DNA of 46,914 bases from Chloroflexota bacterium (GTDB lineage Bacteria; Chloroflexota; Anaerolineae; Caldilineales; Caldilineaceae), in contig QEUW01000018.1 in assembly GCA_003577005.1 (NCBI GenBank), positions 1 to 46,914 of the forward strand, read 5' to 3'. The position numbers and the translations under genes are program-made. How positions within the stretch are numbered: position 1 is the first letter of the stretch; every line of letters begins with the position of its first letter. Positions 8,910 to 17,868 of this stretch are shown piece after piece. Below the pieces are notes generated by a model, which saw only the letters and a list, made by a program, of their open reading frames with translations, was not told the DNA's origin and searched no databases.

Positions 8910-9830
8910 ATGAATAAACTGGTTATCACCGTTACTTGCGACACCACCCTGACCTATCCCCATAACCCGCATGGTCCTCGCCCAACTGACACACAGGGGC
9001 TGGCCGATGAGTACAGCCGCGCCATTGACGCCGGTGCGTCGATTTGTCACATCCACGGCGCGTATACCAATGACCCGGTGATTCAGCCTGATGGCCGGCA
9101 ATTGCAGATTCCCATCTTTGAGGGTTGGCGCATCATCACCGAACGCATTCGCGCCAAAGGCAAAGCCATTGTGCAATTTGGGCTGGCCAGCATTCGGCTA
9201 GAACAAAAGCTCGAACTCTGGGAAAAACTGCGTCCAGACATGAGTTCCATCAATTTTGACTCGCATGATGAATATTTCCAACCCGACCCCCGTTTCCCAC
9301 CTGCTGGTTATTGCTATTCCATTCACCCGATTTCCGAGCTGCGCGAATATGCACGGCTGGCCAATGAACGCAATGTCAAGCTGGAGATCGAGAGCTTTTC
9401 CACGGGCGCCTTTTGGGCCATTGAATTGCTGCGCAAAGGCGAGTTTTACAACGCCCAAAAACAGCGCGAGGATGAGTTTGGTCTGCTGCCTGACCCGCTC
9501 TGGTTGACCATCTTCCTGGGCTGGCCCGGCCAAAGCTGGACGCCCCCCTCGGCCAAGGGTCTGCAATTTATGGTGGATCACCTGCCGGCCAACGCCAATT
9601 GGAGTATGAGTTGTATGGCGCCAGATGTCTACTGGTCGGTCATCGCCCACGCGATTGCCATTGGCGGCAATGTGCGCGTCGGCATGGAGGATTGCCCCTA
9701 TATCGAGCCGGGCGTCTATGCCCGCAGCAACGCCGAACTAGTGGAAAGAGCCGTCCGCCTCGCCCGTGAGATCGGTCGGGAGATCGCCACGCCAGAGGAA
9801 GCCCGCCGGATTACGGGGCTGGCAAACTAA
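8910..9830 (+). CDS. BKACE-family beta-keto acid cleavage enzyme (DUF849)
   Basis: 306 residues. The family, named after 3-keto-5-aminohexanoate cleavage enzyme, condenses a beta-keto acid with acetyl-CoA and splits it to acetoacetate plus a CoA ester, using a zinc ion. The N-terminal VITVTCDTTLTYPHNPHGPR, the zinc-ligand pair in ICHIHGAY (H-x-H) and the C-terminal GNVRVGMEDCPYIEPG plus SNAELVERAVRLAREIGREI are family hallmarks. The ATG at 8910 follows AGGAGCAGAGCTTCC; the frame is open further up but without a site. It leads a plus-strand series of catabolic genes. The substrate is not predictable here, since the family covers many keto acids and the usual DP after the H-x-H region is replaced by AYTND. 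Confidence 0.85.
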   Translation: MNKLVITVTCDTTLTYPHNPHGPRPTDTQGLADEYSRAIDAGASICHIHGAYTNDPVIQPDGRQLQIPIFEGWRIITERIRAKGKAIVQFGLASIRLEQKLELWEKLRPDMSSINFDSHDEYFQPDPRFPPAGYCYSIHPISELREYARLANERNVKLEIESFSTGAFWAIELLRKGEFYNAQKQREDEFGLLPDPLWLTIFLGWPGQSWTPPSAKGLQFMVDHLPANANWSMSCMAPDVYWSVIAHAIAIGGNVRVGMEDCPYIEPGVYARSNAELVERAVRLAREIGREIATPEEARRITGLAN

Positions 9831-9903
9831 CAAGGTACAGCGGTTACACGGTGACTGAGCCTGTCAAGGCCAGACAATTGCAGAGAGATCAAAGGAGCTA
9901 TGT

Positions 9904-10662
9904 ATGGAGATACAGGCCGCAATCGAACATTTGGAGCTTTATGGCTACTGCGTCATTGCAGATGCGATTCCAGCAGAACAGGCGGATCGGATGGCGGAGA
10001 CGTACTTCAACCTGCATCGTGATCCGGCCAACCGCGCCTGGTTTCAGAATCCGAAAGACGAGCTCTATCAAACACTCTTCGGTCTGATGAATTTAGACGA
10101 ATTGTGCTGGGACTGTGCGGCGCATCCCAAGGTATTGGCAGTGGTCCACCATTTTCTGGGGCCGAATGCCCGTTTGGCCGAGGCTTGCTCCAAGTGGGTG
10201 AAGCCGGGCGCACCGGCCGGTGGCGTTCACGTCGATTCCGCCCATGATCTGCCGGCCCTGTTGCCCTCCGAACCGTGGATGATCAACTCGATGTGGATGA
10301 TTACCGATTTTACCGCCGAAAATGGCGCAACGTTGGTCGCGCCCTTTAGCCACCGCGCCCGCCAGCGCCCCCCCAAAGGCATGGACCCGGCCGACAAACA
10401 CCTGATGCCTGTCACCGGGCGGCGGGGCTCGGTCTTTTTGTGGCACGGCGGTATCTGGCACGCCAATGGCGCCAACACCACCACCGATCAGCAGCGCATG
10501 GGTTTGAACATTGCCTACTATCCACCCTGGTGGAACCTGGCGCGCGAAGGGGGCCACCAACCGATCCGGCCCGACGTCTATGCGCGGATGCCAGCGGAAT
10601 TGCAGAAGCTGAACCAGAACCGTGTGGCTCAAACGCGTACGGAACTCTACGAGGCGCGCTGA
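9904..10662 (+). CDS. Phytanoyl-CoA dioxygenase (PhyH) family protein
   Basis: 252 residues, Fe(II)/2-oxoglutarate-dependent dioxygenase. It has the PhyH opening (LELYGYCVIADAIPAEQADRM), the iron-binding H-x-D in GGVHVDSAHDLP, the GATLVAPFSHR segment and the distal histidine in GIWHANGANTT. AAAGGAG stands about 9 bases before the ATG. It lies 73 bases after the BKACE gene and is probably cotranscribed. It is shorter than, and clearly different from, the PhyH gene at 434-1345, so the neighbourhood uses two oxygenase steps or has paralogues with different substrates. Activity on a natural phosphonate, sugar acid or hydroxylated amine is possible; none is shown. Confidence 0.85.
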   Translation: MEIQAAIEHLELYGYCVIADAIPAEQADRMAETYFNLHRDPANRAWFQNPKDELYQTLFGLMNLDELCWDCAAHPKVLAVVHHFLGPNARLAEACSKWVKPGAPAGGVHVDSAHDLPALLPSEPWMINSMWMITDFTAENGATLVAPFSHRARQRPPKGMDPADKHLMPVTGRRGSVFLWHGGIWHANGANTTTDQQRMGLNIAYYPPWWNLAREGGHQPIRPDVYARMPAELQKLNQNRVAQTRTELYEAR

Positions 10663-10758
10663 GCGTTCGTCCAAGAATGAGCCCCTTCTTCCGCTTACAA
10701 GGGATTGGCAAGTCCCTTGCAAGCGAATCGGGAAGTAATTTCTTGACGTGTACGAACA

Positions 10759-10893
10759 CCACAACGAGACATTGACGATTGTCGCCGCCAAGACCTCCGC
10801 GCCCGAAGGGCACCCGTGACCACAAATCGTCTGGTGGAGAAAGTTGATTCTGGTCACGGGTGCACTCTGGGCGCGGAGGTTGGGTTGGACCTC
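10759..10893. repeat. MITE-like dispersed repeat, copy B (no intact right end)
   Basis: This non-coding block shares long stretches with 33951-34104: ACAACGAGAC near the left end, AGACCTCCGCGCCC, AAGTTGATTCTGGTCAC and GGGTTGGACC, all in the same order. It folds on itself: 10793-10822 is nearly fully complementary to 10851-10880. The outer TIR seen in the other copy is missing on the right, so this copy looks decayed. It separates the PhyH and isomerase genes of one operon. Confidence 0.75.
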
Positions 10894-10936
10894 CAGGTAG
10901 GCATGACATGACCATAATGACGGGAGCGATAGTACG

Positions 10937-11758
10937 ATGATTATCGGCAATCCAATGATCTTTCGCCAATATCCGCTGGATCGGGCGATACGGATGCTGA
11001 CCGAGTTTGGCTACGAGGGCGTCGAACTGTGGGCGCCGCAGATCTCCGTCTGCAAAACCGACCCCTTGCGCCACCAACTGGCCGACTTCATCCGCTCCTT
11101 AGGGCTCACGCTCACCGGAGTCAACGCCGCCGATGCCGGCTACTTTTCCGCCCTGTCGTCACCGGCTGATGTTGGTACGGTGGTGACCCATCTCCAGCGC
11201 GATATCGACCTGGTGCATACATTGGGGGCGGATTATCTGCTCACCTGGGAAGGGCGGAAACCCGCCGGCGCTACCCCGGACGCGGTCTTTGGCTGGGTGC
11301 TCGACAGCACGGTCGAGATCTTCCGCCGCACGGTGACCTATGCCCAATCGAAAAATGTGCGCCTCTTCATCGAGGTGCATCCTTATACGCTGGGCATTGA
11401 CCTCGATTTTCTGACCCAGCTTTACGACCGCGTAGACGCCGATGCCTTTGGCATCACCTATGACTGCTGTCACTTTGGCGTGGGTCTGCCCAACAGCTAT
11501 ACCGACGCCATCTACCGGCTGGGTCACCGGATCAAACATGTGCATTTCTCCGACAGCGACAAAGTGAGCTCGGAACTGCACTTTGCGCCGGGAAGTGGAA
11601 CGCTCGATCTGGACGGGATTGTGGCTGCGCTCAAGGCGATTCAGTTTCAAGGGCCGACGATGTTGGATCTGTGGCTCTATCCTTTTCCCGAAGAAGGTTC
11701 CCGAAGTGGGATAGCCTATCTGCGTGAACAACTGCACACCTGGCAAGTCAGTTCGTGA
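10937..11758 (+). CDS. Sugar phosphate isomerase/epimerase-like TIM-barrel protein
   Basis: 273 residues of the xylose-isomerase-like TIM barrel (AP endonuclease 2 fold). Members isomerise or epimerise sugars, or act on inositols and hydroxy-keto acids, with a divalent metal. Likely metal ligands are visible: the glutamate in FIEVHPYTLG, DCCHFG and HVHFSDSD. The start ATG is at 10937 with GGGAGCGA about 8 bases upstream. The next gene starts 8 bases after the stop, so the two are cotranscribed. With the dehydrogenase, aldolase and amidohydrolase that follow it fits an oxidative sugar-like pathway; the substrate is not known. Confidence 0.82.
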   Translation: MIIGNPMIFRQYPLDRAIRMLTEFGYEGVELWAPQISVCKTDPLRHQLADFIRSLGLTLTGVNAADAGYFSALSSPADVGTVVTHLQRDIDLVHTLGADYLLTWEGRKPAGATPDAVFGWVLDSTVEIFRRTVTYAQSKNVRLFIEVHPYTLGIDLDFLTQLYDRVDADAFGITYDCCHFGVGLPNSYTDAIYRLGHRIKHVHFSDSDKVSSELHFAPGSGTLDLDGIVAALKAIQFQGPTMLDLWLYPFPEEGSRSGIAYLREQLHTWQVSS

Positions 11759-11766
11759 GGGTACGC

Positions 11767-12798
11767 ATGAAAGCCGCCATTTTGCATCAGATCGGCCAGC
11801 CGCTGGTCATTGACGAAATGCCAACGCCCGAGCCAGGAACGGGCGAGGTGTTGGTGCAGACGAAAGCCTGCGGCATCTGCGCCACCGATCTCCATATTTT
11901 GGCCGGATGGGGATACCAACCGCAGTTGCCCTTTATCATGGGGCACGAACCGGCCGGCGTGGTCCAGCGCGTGGGTCCGGGTGTCACCGGCTTTGCGCCA
12001 GGGGATCGCGTGGTGCCGAATATTTTCTACACCTGTGGCAACTGCCGTTACTGCCGTACCAATCGCGAGACACTTTGCACCAGTCTGGGTGGCATCTTGG
12101 GGGTACTGGAACACCATGGCGCCTACGCCGAATATTTCAAAGTCCCGGCGCGCCAGTTGTTTCACCTGCCGGAAAACATTGCCTTTGCCGACGGTGCGGT
12201 GATCGCCGATGCGGTGGTCTGTGCCGTACACGCCATGAAACAGCGCACGCGCGTCTACCCTGGTGATTGGGTCCTGGTGATCGGGGCCGGGGGCGTGGGG
12301 CTGAGTGTATTGCAAGCGGCCCTGGCGGCGGGGGCGCGCCTCCTGGTCAGCGATATCGATGCAGCCAAGGTGGCTCAAGCCCGGCGTATGGGCGCCGTAC
12401 AGACCTTCCTGGCCGGCGCCGATCTGGGCGACCAGGTCAAAGCGGCGACCGGCGGCGAAGGTGTGGATGTGGTCTTTGATTGCCACGGCAGCGAGCAGAC
12501 CATCGATCAGGGGGTCAAAGCGCTGCGCAAAAATGGCCGGCTAGTCATCATTGGCTACACCCAGGAGACATGGCCGCTGGCGCCACAGTGGTTGTCGCGC
12601 TTTGAATTGGAGATTGTCGGCTCGCGTTCTGGCGGGCGGCAGGATACAGTCGATGCGATTGACCTGGTGGCCGGCAAGCAGTGGCAGTCGATTGTTTCGG
12701 ATCGCTTTCCGCTGGAACAGATCAATGAGGCACTCGCGCTGCTCAAAAGCGGCAAGGCGCTCGGCCGCATCGTGATCACCCTGGACGAAGGGAGCTAA
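11767..12798 (+). CDS. Zinc-dependent alcohol dehydrogenase (MDR family)
   Basis: 343 residues, medium-chain dehydrogenase. Catalytic zinc ligands fit ACGICATDLH and GHEPAGVV; the structural zinc lobe has CGNCRYC followed by a fourth cysteine in RETLC. The Rossmann motif is GAGGVG, and the acidic residue after strand beta-B (VSDID) suggests NAD rather than NADP. The ATG at 11767 is preferred over the GTG at 11755 because the family starts MKAAIL and GAGGGT lies upstream. It probably oxidises a polyol, sugar or secondary alcohol in the pathway encoded around it. Confidence 0.9.
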   Translation: MKAAILHQIGQPLVIDEMPTPEPGTGEVLVQTKACGICATDLHILAGWGYQPQLPFIMGHEPAGVVQRVGPGVTGFAPGDRVVPNIFYTCGNCRYCRTNRETLCTSLGGILGVLEHHGAYAEYFKVPARQLFHLPENIAFADGAVIADAVVCAVHAMKQRTRVYPGDWVLVIGAGGVGLSVLQAALAAGARLLVSDIDAAKVAQARRMGAVQTFLAGADLGDQVKAATGGEGVDVVFDCHGSEQTIDQGVKALRKNGRLVIIGYTQETWPLAPQWLSRFELEIVGSRSGGRQDTVDAIDLVAGKQWQSIVSDRFPLEQINEALALLKSGKALGRIVITLDEGS

Positions 12799-12812
12799 CA
12801 ATTAATAGAGCT

Positions 12813-13625
12813 ATGACAGCGACGACAACAGCAAGCAGCACATCGCCCATTGCCGCCTTTCGGGCAAAGATGGCCGCCGGCGCCATCTGTATTGGCGCCT
12901 CAATCACGCTGATTGATCCCCGCGTCACCGACGCGCTTGGCGATTCGGTGGATTTCGTTTGGATTGACATGGAACATAGCCTGATGGGCCCCGAAGCGGT
13001 GCATGGTCATCTGCTGGCGGCCAAAGCGCGCGGGGTGCCGGCGCTGGTGCGCGTCACCGGCAGCAGCACCCCCTTCATCAAACCGGTGCTGGATGCCGGG
13101 GCCGATGGGATCATCGTGCCGCAAGTGCGTTCGGCGGCGGAAGTGCAACAGATCGTGGATGACTGCCGCTATCCACCCTTGGGACGACGTGGCTATGGAC
13201 CCAGGGTGCCCTCGAATTATGGGCGGGACGGCGGCAATGCCTACGTAGAGCGAGCCAATCGTGAAGTTTTTGTAGCAGTGCAAATCGAGAACCTGGATGC
13301 CTTCAACGCACTTGACGCCATTCTTGCCGTCCCCGGTCTTGATTCGATTGTGCTTGGCCCCATGGATCTTTCGGCAGCGATGGGTTTATTCGGCGAGTTG
13401 GAACATCCCACGGTGGCTGCTGCGCTCGAAACCATCATCACCAAGAGCCGGGCTGCCGGTCGTTTCGTCGGATCGGGCATGGGGGCCGATGCGCGCTTTG
13501 CCGCTACCATGGTCCAACGGGGCGTTCAATGGTTACAAGTTGGTGGCGATTGCGACTACATGATTCTCGCCGTGGATCAGGTCACCGCCGCAATCCACAG
13601 CCGGCTTTCGGATAAACCCTCATGA
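12813..13625 (+). CDS. HpcH/HpaI-type class II aldolase
   Basis: 270 residues. Metal-dependent aldolases of this family cleave 2-keto-4-hydroxy acids (2-keto-3-deoxy sugar acids, 4-hydroxy-2-ketoheptanedioate) to pyruvate plus an aldehyde. The signature parts are present: the base histidine in IDMEHS, RVTG arginine, DGIIVPQVRS, metal-binding glutamate in VQIEN and aspartate in LGPMDLS. The ATG at 12813 has only a weak GAG upstream. It overlaps the following amidohydrolase by 4 bases (ATGA), a coupled pair. Neighbouring lactonase-like and dehydrogenase genes suggest 2-keto-3-deoxy-acid cleavage; this is inference. Confidence 0.88.
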   Translation: MTATTTASSTSPIAAFRAKMAAGAICIGASITLIDPRVTDALGDSVDFVWIDMEHSLMGPEAVHGHLLAAKARGVPALVRVTGSSTPFIKPVLDAGADGIIVPQVRSAAEVQQIVDDCRYPPLGRRGYGPRVPSNYGRDGGNAYVERANREVFVAVQIENLDAFNALDAILAVPGLDSIVLGPMDLSAAMGLFGELEHPTVAAALETIITKSRAAGRFVGSGMGADARFAATMVQRGVQWLQVGGDCDYMILAVDQVTAAIHSRLSDKPS

Positions 13626-14590
13626 TCATCGATGCCCATGCCCACATCTTTCCCCAGGTTCAGGGTCTCACTGCGGCCGGTCCCACCCGTGGGGCCGGCT
13701 ATGGACGCATCCGCATTGGTGACGATCTAATCCAATTGTTGCCTCCCTTTTGCGCCGAGACCGTTTTCACGCCCGAAATGCTCATTGCCCACATGGATTG
13801 GGCCGGCGTGGACAAGGCAGTGTTGCTCCAGGGGCCCTTCTATGGCGAGTGCAATGCGTATGTCTTGGCCGCGTTGGCGCGCTATCCCGCCCGGCTGATG
13901 GCCGCCGCCTATGTCGACCCCTGGGCGCCGGAGAGCCGCCGCAGCTTTGCGCAGACATTGGAGCAGGCCAACTTCTGCGCGGTCAAACTGGAGTGTTCCG
14001 AGGCAACTGGTCTCTGTGGCCTTCACCCCCAGGCACAACTGGCTGATCCAGAGCTTGGCTGGCTATGGGCCGAGTTGGAACGCCGCGAACTGGTGCTGGT
14101 GCTGGACCTGGGCGCAGTTGGCAGCCGATCCTACCAGACGGCGGCTGTGCGCGCCATTGCCGAAAAGCACCCCACCTTAAAGATCGTCATTGCCCATTTG
14201 GGTCAGCCGACACCCCAGGCAGAAGCCGACCCCACCCTGTGGCAACTGTGGCGGGAGCAGATCGCGCTTGGGCGCTTGCCCAATATCTGGTTTGATACGG
14301 CGGCGTTGCCCGCCTATCTGCCCCAAGAAGCGTTTCCTTATCCCAGTGCGGCGCGCTATCTACAGCTGGCTCTGGATTGGATTGGCCCTGCCAAAATCCT
14401 GTGGGGCACTGATGCGCCCGGTCTGTTGCACCATGCTACCTATCCCCAATTGCTCAGGCTCGGCAAACTGCACACCCAGGGACTCTCACCCGACGAGCAG
14501 GCGCTAGTATTGGGCGGGAATGCGTCTCAGCTTTTTGGGCAGTCATCTTCCCTGATTTGCCAAACCGAAAGCCACCAGTTGATTCTATAG
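13622..14590 (+). CDS. Amidohydrolase-family (PF04909-like) TIM-barrel hydrolase
   Basis: 322 residues. The start MIIDAHAHIF carries the H-x-H metal motif (His6, His8), followed by VIAHLGQP with a further histidine and LWGTDAPGLL with the catalytic aspartate. The family includes sugar lactonases (fucono- and rhamnonolactonase type), 4-sulfomuconolactonase and non-oxidative decarboxylases. Coupled by overlap to the aldolase and alcohol dehydrogenase upstream, a lactonase role is the likeliest. It is the last gene of its operon and is followed by a hairpin at 14630-14662. Confidence 0.85.
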   Translation: MIIDAHAHIFPQVQGLTAAGPTRGAGYGRIRIGDDLIQLLPPFCAETVFTPEMLIAHMDWAGVDKAVLLQGPFYGECNAYVLAALARYPARLMAAAYVDPWAPESRRSFAQTLEQANFCAVKLECSEATGLCGLHPQAQLADPELGWLWAELERRELVLVLDLGAVGSRSYQTAAVRAIAEKHPTLKIVIAHLGQPTPQAEADPTLWQLWREQIALGRLPNIWFDTAALPAYLPQEAFPYPSAARYLQLALDWIGPAKILWGTDAPGLLHHATYPQLLRLGKLHTQGLSPDEQALVLGGNASQLFGQSSSLICQTESHQLIL

Positions 14591-14629
14591 AGCTATAGGC
14601 TCATCTACAGAAAGAGTGAAATTTGCCCG

Positions 14630-14662
14630 ATCTTCCTGGAGGCTCCGAGCTTCCAGGAAGAT
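14630..14662 (+). terminator. Hairpin after the BKACE-led operon
   Basis: ATCTTCCTGGA at 14630-14640 pairs with TCCAGGAAGAT at 14652-14662, extended inward by GCT/AGC across one G-T pair, giving a nearly closed stem. No U-tract follows. It sits between the last catabolic gene and the copper promoter. Confidence 0.6.
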
Positions 14663-14722
14663 GTACTCACACATTTCGCAGTTGAGCGAAAGCTGAAAAG
14701 ACGAAAACGCTGCGTGAACCCC

Positions 14723-14751
14723 TTGACAAGCGTTTCGATCTATGGTATATT
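14723..14751 (+). promoter_or_regulatory. Promoter of the csoR-copZ-copA operon
   Basis: A perfect -35 TTGACA (14723-14728) and TATATT (14746-14751) are spaced by exactly 17 bases. The predicted transcription start near 14758 runs straight into the G/C-tract palindrome at 14761-14783. Confidence 0.8.
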
Positions 14752-14760
14752 TGGCGCATT

Positions 14761-14783
14761 ACCCCCTCCCCCGGGGGGAGGGA
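14761..14783 (+). promoter_or_regulatory. Probable CsoR operator (G/C-tract palindrome)
   Basis: CCCTCCCCC followed directly by GGGGGGAGGG forms a near-perfect palindrome centred at 14772/14773, between the promoter and csoR. Known CsoR operators are G-tract pseudopalindromes of this kind placed over or just after the promoter, so copper-free CsoR would block transcription here. The repressor gene begins 16 bases downstream. Confidence 0.65.
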
Positions 14784-14798
14784 TTATGGAGCATCGGG

Positions 14799-15077
14799 AT
14801 GGACGAACAACGCAAAACTGACACCCTTCGCCGTCTCAAGAGCATCGCCGGCCATCTGCGCGGCGTGGAAAAGATGGTGGATGAGGACGCCTACTGTATC
14901 GACATCATCAACCAGATCCAGGCCATCCAGGCTGCGCTCAACAAGGTCAATGTCCAGATCCTGGATAATCACTTGCATAGCTGTCTGGCTACGGCCGTGC
15001 GCGGGGATGACGCCACCGAACGCGAACGCGTGTTGGGCGAGATCGCCGCTGTCTTTGAAAAATCCACCAAACTCTAG
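14799..15077 (+). CDS. csoR: Copper-sensing repressor CsoR
   Basis: 92 residues, all-alpha DUF156-family repressor. The Cu(I)-binding pattern is exact: Cys33 (DAYCIDI), His58 and Cys62 (NHLHSC), with the 25- and 4-residue spacings of the C-H-C motif known from CsoR. Copper binding would release the operator. The ATG at 14799 is chosen because the family begins with a short charged lead into LRRLKSIAGHLRGVEKM, and GGAG lies 8 bases upstream; the open frame extends back to 14742 through the operator. It leads the operon with copZ and copA and so is autoregulated. Confidence 0.93.
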   Translation: MDEQRKTDTLRRLKSIAGHLRGVEKMVDEDAYCIDIINQIQAIQAALNKVNVQILDNHLHSCLATAVRGDDATERERVLGEIAAVFEKSTKL

Positions 15078-15094
15078 TTTCCAAGGAGATTCCC

Positions 15095-15304
15095 ATGAAC
15101 ACCCTGACTGTAAAAGCACCGGCCATTTCGTGCGGCCACTGTGTCCACACCATCCAGAATGAGGTCGGCGAACTGGCCGGCGTCCAGGATGTGAAGGCCA
15201 ACGAACAGACCCAACTCGTTACGATCCAATACGATCCACCGGCCACCGAAGAACAGATCAAAGCACTGATGGCTGAGATCGGCTATCCTGCCGAACCGGC
15301 CTAG
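15095..15304 (+). CDS. copZ: Copper chaperone CopZ (single HMA domain)
   Basis: 69 residues, one ferredoxin-like heavy-metal-associated domain with C-x-x-C as CGHC (Cys13, Cys16). The usual M-x-C-x-x-C is replaced by ISCGHC, so the conserved methionine is a serine-preceded isoleucine position. AAGGAG precedes the ATG. It carries Cu(I) in the cytosol, most likely to the CopA encoded next. It is 17 bases after csoR and about 100 bases before copA, the gap being a fold-back repeat. Confidence 0.92.
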   Translation: MNTLTVKAPAISCGHCVHTIQNEVGELAGVQDVKANEQTQLVTIQYDPPATEEQIKALMAEIGYPAEPA

Positions 15305-15373
15305 TACAGGCGTAATGCGTAATGCGTAGTGCGTAATGTGTAATAGCTGGTATGCATTACGCATTACGCATTA
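15304..15373. repeat. Fold-back built of TAATGCG words between copZ and copA
   Basis: TAATGCGTAATGCGTA at 15313-15328 is perfectly complementary to 15358-15373, and the match continues imperfectly outward to GTAC at both ends. The 7-base word GCGTAAT is tandemly repeated in each arm. It interrupts a copper operon and could lower copA expression relative to copZ; it may also simply be a dispersed repeat. Confidence 0.7.
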
Positions 15374-15402
15374 TGTCGTACCCCGCGAAAGGGGTTAGAA
15401 CG

Positions 15403-17868
15403 ATGACAACCAAGCAGATTACACTCCCCATTACGGGGATGACATGCGCCAATTGCGCCGCAACCATCGAGCGCAACTTGAAGAAGCTGCCGACGGCGCA
15501 ACAGGTGACAGTCAACCTGGCGTCGGAACGGGCGTCGCTGGCCTTCGACCCAGAGCAACTGACGCAGGAGGAAATCATCGCACGCATTGAGCGGGCCGGG
15601 TATCATGTTGCCGAAGGCGAAGCCGTGTTGCCCATCCGCCGTCTGAGCGACGAGAGCGATGCACAACGGCTCGAAAAGGCTCTCAGCCGGTTGGAGGGTG
15701 TCGTCTCCGCCCAGGTCAATTATGCTGCCGAGAAGGCGACGGTCCGCTACATCCCGACGTTGGTCAGCCAGAGCGACCTGCGCCGCACCGTCGCTGAGGC
15801 CGGCTTCGAGGCCGTCGTGGTCGAGGGCGACGCCGAGGACGCCGAACGCGTTGCCCGCGAGCGCGAGATCGCCTATCAAAAGCATCTGCTGATTGTGGGC
15901 TTGATCTTTACCGTGCCGCTCTTTGTGCTCTCCATGGCGCGCGATTTTGGTCTGCTCAACCGTTTCTTTGGCGGTATGCCCGGCATGTTGCACGAGATGC
16001 CCGGCATGGCGCCCATGCTGGTGGCGCCATGGTTCAACTGGCTCTTATTGGTGCTGGCGACGCCGGTGCAGTTCTATGTGGGCCGGCAATACTATGTGGG
16101 CGCTTACAAAGCGTTGCGCAATGGCGCAGCCAACATGGATGTGCTCATCGCCATGGGCACGACGGTCGCCTATGTTTATAGTGTGGCTGTGCTAGTCGCC
16201 CTTGCGCTGGGCACAAATGCGCTGGGCGACCACGTCTATTTCGAGACGGCGGCGGTGATCATCGTCCTCATCGTGCTGGGCAAGTATCTGGAGGCGCGTG
16301 CTAAGGGGCAGACCTCAGAGGCGATCAAAAAACTCATGGGTCTGCGCGCCCGGACGGCCCGCGTAGTGCGCAACGGCGCCGAAACAGATGTCCCGGTGGA
16401 CGATGTTCGTGTGGGTGACCTGGTCATCGTGCGCCCAGGTGAGAAGATCCCGGTGGATGGCGTCGTAGTCGAGGGCAAATCTACGGTCGATGAGTCCATG
16501 CTCACGGGCGAGCCCATGCCCGTAGAAAAGACTCCCGGCGCCGCCGTGGTGGGCGCTACCATCAACAAACAGGGCTTGCTCAAGTTCGAGGCCACCAAGG
16601 TCGGCAAGGAGACGGCGCTGGCCCAGATCATCCGGCTGGTGGAAGAGGCGCAGGGCAGCAAGGCGCCGATCCAGAAGCTGGCCGACCAGGTTTCTGCGGT
16701 CTTTGTGCCGGCAGTCATCGCCATTGCATTGCTGACGTTTCTGGCCTGGCTCTTCATCGGCGGGAGTGGCCTCACTGTTGCGCTGATCAACATGGTCGCC
16801 GTGCTCGTCATCGCCTGCCCCTGTGCCCTGGGCTTGGCGACACCGACGGCGATCATGGTGGGTTCCGGTAAGGGGGCAGAACGTGGGCTGCTCTTCAAGT
16901 CGAGTGAAGCGTTGGAGCGCGCCGGGGCGATCCGCACGGTGGTGCTGGACAAGACCGGCACCATCACCCAGGGCCGCCCCACGGTGACCGACCTGATCCT
17001 CAACGGACACGGATTGGACGAGGACGCTGTGTTACACCTGGCGGCATCGGCGGAGCGGGGGAGCGAACACCCGCTGGCCGAGGCGATTGTAGCGGCTGCC
17101 ACCGAGCGCGGCCTGCCTCTGGGCGAGTTGGGCTCGTTCCAGGCCATCGCCGGCCAGGGCATCAATGCCCAGGTGGATGGGCGTGAGGTCCTGGTGGGCA
17201 ATCTGCGCATGATGAAGACATTAGGTGTGCAGCTCAACGGCCTGGAAGCGGAAGTCAACCGGCTGCAGGCCGAGGCCAAAACGGCCATGATCACCGCGGT
17301 CAACGGTGAGGCAGCCGGCGTCATTGCCGTGGCCGACGCCATCAAGGATGGGTCGGCGGAGGCGATTGCCGAATTGCACAAGCTAGGTCTGGAAGTGATC
17401 ATGCTCACGGGGGACAACCAGAAGACAGCCGAGGCGATTGCGCAGGCTGTGGGGGTAGACCGGGTGATCGCCGAGGTGATGCCGGGCGACAAGGCCGCCG
17501 TCGTCAAGCAGCTTCAGGGCGAAGGCAAGGTCATTGCCATGGTGGGCGACGGGGTGAACGACGCCCCGGCCCTGGCCCAGGCCGACGTGGGCATCGCCAT
17601 CGGCACGGGCACCGATGTGGCCATGGCCGCCGCCCCGATTACGCTCATGAGTGGCGACCTGCGTGGCGTACCACGGGTCATCGCGCTCTCGCGGGCGACC
17701 ATGCGCACCATCAAGCAGAATCTCTTCTGGGCTTTTTTCTACAATGTACTGCTGATCCCGGCCGCGGCGCTGGGCTATCTGACCCCGATCCTGGCCGCCG
17801 GAGCGATGGCTTTTAGCTCGCTCTTTGTGGTGAGTAACAGCCTGCGTCTGCGTCGCCAACGGTTGTAG
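15403..17868 (+). CDS. copA: Copper-exporting P1B-type ATPase CopA
   Basis: 821 residues, membrane Cu(I) exporter. Two N-terminal HMA-like domains: the first has GMTCANC (Cys15, Cys18), the second (about residues 80-145) keeps the fold but has no C-x-x-C and cannot bind copper in the usual way. Then come eight predicted TM helices, LTGEP (actuator), C-P-C at 472-474, the phosphorylation site DKTGT at Asp516, SEHP and GDGVNDAP at 715-722. Helix 8 has [13 protein letters not shown] methionine-rich outer loop ([17 protein letters not shown], about residues 189-205) may receive or release copper. The ATG at 15403 follows AAAGGGG; the frame is open to 15352. Last gene of the csoR operon. Confidence 0.95.
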   Translation: MTTKQITLPITGMTCANCAATIERNLKKLPTAQQVTVNLASERASLAFDPEQLTQEEIIARIERAGYHVAEGEAVLPIRRLSDESDAQRLEKALSRLEGVVSAQVNYAAEKATVRYIPTLVSQSDLRRTVAEAGFEAVVVEGDAEDAERVAREREIAYQKHLLIVGLIFTVPLFVLSMARDFGLLNRFFGGMPGMLHEMPGMAPMLVAPWFNWLLLVLATPVQFYVGRQYYVGAYKALRNGAANMDVLIAMGTTVAYVYSVAVLVALALGTNALGDHVYFETAAVIIVLIVLGKYLEARAKGQTSEAIKKLMGLRARTARVVRNGAETDVPVDDVRVGDLVIVRPGEKIPVDGVVVEGKSTVDESMLTGEPMPVEKTPGAAVVGATINKQGLLKFEATKVGKETALAQIIRLVEEAQGSKAPIQKLADQVSAVFVPAVIAIALLTFLAWLFIGGSGLTVALINMVAVLVIACPCALGLATPTAIMVGSGKGAERGLLFKSSEALERAGAIRTVVLDKTGTITQGRPTVTDLILNGHGLDEDAVLHLAASAERGSEHPLAEAIVAAATERGLPLGELGSFQAIAGQGINAQVDGREVLVGNLRMMKTLGVQLNGLEAEVNRLQAEAKTAMITAVNGEAAGVIAVADAIKDGSAEAIAELHKLGLEVIMLTGDNQKTAEAIAQAVGVDRVIAEVMPGDKAAVVKQLQGEGKVIAMVGDGVNDAPALAQADVGIAIGTGTDVAMAAAPITLMSGDLRGVPRVIALSRATMRTIKQNLFWAFFYNVLLIPAAALGYLTPILAAGAMAFSSLFVVSNSLRLRRQRL

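Noticed and set aside
10412..11077. Minus-strand frame of 221 codons across the repeat at 10.8 kb
   Set aside because: It runs through the dispersed non-coding repeat and overlaps two good plus-strand genes; no domain resembles a known protein.
16236..17507. Long minus-strand frame of 423 codons inside copA
   Set aside because: It is antisense to the intact copA reading frame, is very rich in Ala/Ser/Thr/Met as expected from an opposite-strand shadow, and lacks a ribosome site or family resemblance.
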